Positions 5,348-6,562 of a DNA stretch of 6,562 nt are shown one piece after another. Positions within the stretch are counted from its first letter, which is position 1, and each line of letters begins with the position of its first letter. The DNA is from Gemmatimonadota bacterium (GTDB lineage: Bacteria > ARS69), in assembly GCA_021604925.1 (NCBI GenBank), contig BQJX01000162.1, positions 1-6,562 of the forward strand. Reading direction: 5' to 3'. The position numbers and the translations under genes are program-made. The notes beneath the pieces are model-generated. The model was not told where the DNA came from. It saw nothing but the letters and a program-made list of their open reading frames with translations, and did no database searches.

Positions 5348-6070
5348 ATGCGTAAGTACTTCATGACTGCCTTCGTTCTGGCCGCCATGCTCGTGTTCGC
5401 CACTTCGGGCCTTGCGCTCGAGAAGACGAATGCTCAGCTGGTCGATGGCCGCGGCACCGACGGTTGGAACGCTGGCGCGACGTGCAGCGTTTCCTACTTC
5501 AACACCTGTACTGGTTGGTTGTGGGTCTGGTCCGGTTGGGCCGATGGCGACGTGCTCGGCGCGGTGTACGATCCGTGCTGCCCGACCGCCACGCTCGAGT
5601 CCACCAGCACGTACATCTGGACCGGTGCCCTGCCGGGCTACGGCTTCACGGGTACGATCGAAGTTTCGGCTGACAACGGTTCCGGTTGCGCTGGTGTGCA
5701 GCTGGCCCAGCAGTCGTTCCTGCCGGCTTCCGGCCCGAACGCCCACGTTTGGGGTGTGTCGGCCTCCGGTCCGGTCGTCCTGACCATGACCCTGGCCAGC
5801 GCGACTGGTGCCCCGAGCCCGGTCGTGGTTCCTTCGGATCATCCGGCTGCCGGCCCGACGGGTCCGGCTGCATGGGGCTTCTGCTACCCGACGCCTCGTA
5901 CGGTCCACTCGTTCTACTATGGCAACACGAACACCGGCACGATCTGCCCGGGTTCCTCGCTGAACGATGGTGTCGGCGACGCTGAGTGGCTCAGCTGGTC
6001 GGCCGCCTTCTCTTGCATCGTTTCGGTGGAAGAGAGCAGCTGGGGTTCGGTCAAGAACCTGTACCGCTAG
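5348..6070 (+). CDS. Cysteine- and tryptophan-rich secreted protein, paralogue 3 (unknown family)
   Basis: The product has 240 residues and is about 85% identical to paralogue 1 by eye, with one residue fewer after DPCC. The signal peptide (MRKYFMTAFVLAAMLVFATS) and the mature start ALEKTNAQ are nearly the same. It holds exactly the eight family cysteines, lacking the two extra ones of paralogue 1. Differences cluster after YDPCC (CPTATLEST), at the region ending SGCAGVQ, and near the C-terminus (GDAEW, SCIVS). From 5760 to 5955 the DNA differs from paralogue 1 at only about five positions, all synonymous. Codon choice favours GGT, GGC and CGT. Promoter, structured leader, Shine-Dalgarno site and the first bases after the stop are also shared with paralogue 1, so the whole transcription unit appears duplicated. 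Function is unknown; export and disulfide formation are the safest inferences. Confidence 0.9.
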   Translation: MRKYFMTAFVLAAMLVFATSGLALEKTNAQLVDGRGTDGWNAGATCSVSYFNTCTGWLWVWSGWADGDVLGAVYDPCCPTATLESTSTYIWTGALPGYGFTGTIEVSADNGSGCAGVQLAQQSFLPASGPNAHVWGVSASGPVVLTMTLASATGAPSPVVVPSDHPAAGPTGPAAWGFCYPTPRTVHSFYYGNTNTGTICPGSSLNDGVGDAEWLSWSAAFSCIVSVEESSWGSVKNLYR

Positions 6071-6081
6071 TTCTGAAGTTG

Positions 6082-6132
6082 GACCCTTCGGGGTCTTGGG
6101 GGGGCGTCGCGTTGCGACGTCCCTCTTTTTTT
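6082..6132 (+). terminator. Tandem hairpins: UUCG mini-hairpin plus intrinsic terminator after paralogue 3
   Basis: A perfect 5-bp hairpin GACCC-TTCG-GGGTC (6082-6095) comes first. The terminator proper pairs 6101-6110 with 6114-6123 (10 bp, one G-T, loop GTT) and can extend by two pairs outward, followed by seven T (6126-6132). The main stem is strong enough to end transcription before the sulfatase-like gene. Confidence 0.9.
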
Positions 6133-6170
6133 GTCCCGACCCCCCGGGAGCCCTGACGGAGCCGCGCTCC

Positions 6171-6200
6171 TTGACACCTCCTCCGGGCAGAGCGGATCAT
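6171..6200 (+). promoter_or_regulatory. Candidate promoter of the sulfatase-like gene
   Basis: TTGACA (6171-6176) and GATCAT (6195-6200) are 18 bp apart. It lies after the terminator and places the transcription start about 28 nt before TTG 6236. The -35 is perfect and the -10 matches four of six consensus bases. Confidence 0.45.
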
Positions 6201-6235
6201 GCGTTCCCACGCGGAATCGGAGGCTGGAGCGGCCG

Positions 6236-6562
6236 TTGCGTTGTCTTTCACTGTTGCGATCGATCCCCGGCGCTCGGTCCCCCTGGTTGCTCATGCTCGG
6301 CGCCGCCACCGTTGCGTCCTGTGGAACACCCCGCAACGACGGCTCCCGACACCCTTTCCTCCTCGTCACGATCGACACACTGTCGGCCGACCAGGTTGGT
6401 TGCTACGGCAACCCGGTGGCCCGCACCCCGGAGATGGACCGGCTGGCGCGGACCGGACTCCAGGTGCGCGATGCCATTTCCCCGGCCCCGCTCACGCTGC
6501 CGTCGCATGCCACGATTCTCACCGGGCTCGACCCTCCCGCCCACGGAGTTCGCGACAACGGG
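6236..6562 (+). CDS. Sulfatase/alkaline-phosphatase-superfamily lipoprotein, N-terminal part only
   Basis: The frame is open to the right edge, giving 109 visible residues from TTG 6236. I prefer this start because GGAG (6226-6229) lies 6 nt upstream and it yields a complete lipoprotein signal: a basic region, LLMLGAAT, then a VASC lipobox with Cys29. ATG 6293 would lose most of that signal. Residues 41-58 (FLLVTIDTLSADQVGCYG) match the first strand and metal-binding region of the sulfatase fold, with Asp47 a likely ligand. TPEMDRLARTG is at 64-74, and LTLPSHATILTG (86-97) matches the nucleophile region, followed by HGVRDNG. Classic sulfatases have CxPSR there; here it is TLPSH. Thr87 replaces the cysteine or serine that becomes formylglycine, so ordinary sulfatase chemistry is doubtful. 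A phosphodiesterase or transferase using threonine is an alternative. The substrate cannot be read from this fragment. Confidence 0.85.
   Translation, partial: MRCLSLLRSIPGARSPWLLMLGAATVASCGTPRNDGSRHPFLLVTIDTLSADQVGCYGNPVARTPEMDRLARTGLQVRDAISPAPLTLPSHATILTGLDPPAHGVRDNG

Noticed and set aside
3210..6070. Mobile element or tandem-repeat array explanation for the three paralogues
   Set aside because: No transposase, flanking direct repeats or terminal inverted repeats were seen. The units differ in sequence and carry separate regulatory sites.

Overview
This is a GC-rich bacterial window, probably from an uncultured diderm lineage. The evidence is a lipoprotein signal, several Sec-exported proteins, a polytopic glycosyltransferase joined to TPRs, and a parallel beta-helix secreted protein. 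The style resembles Eisenbacteria-like or other FCB-related bacteria, but that placement is recollection and not shown by any marker gene here.

Layout. The left 2.8 kb is a two-gene minus-strand operon: a GT39-type membrane glycosyltransferase with a C-terminal TPR domain (836-2776), then, 7 nt downstream, a secreted beta-helix protein that runs off the left edge (1-828). A divergent intergenic region (2777-3209) follows, with an 18-bp inverted repeat and a long 5' leader. Next come three plus-strand paralogues of a cysteine- and tryptophan-rich secreted protein that I do not recognise (3210-3935, 4128-4850, 5348-6070). Each ends in a strong intrinsic terminator, so each appears to be its own transcription unit. 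At the right edge, the start of a sulfatase/alkaline-phosphatase-superfamily lipoprotein (6236-6562) follows a plausible promoter.

The main novelty is in the control regions of the outer two paralogues. Both have a TTGACA promoter about 255-270 nt upstream of the start codon. In both, the leader carries a conserved hairpin followed directly by an H-type pseudoknot, placed 38-39 nt before the start codon. The two pseudoknots differ in sequence but keep their pairing, and both lead into the same Shine-Dalgarno block. The middle paralogue lacks this leader, starts at GTG and uses different codons. The outer two are nearly identical over a stretch of about 195 nt, which suggests recent duplication or gene conversion. 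The system therefore looks like a small family of disulfide-rich secreted proteins with two members under a shared, apparently undescribed RNA element.
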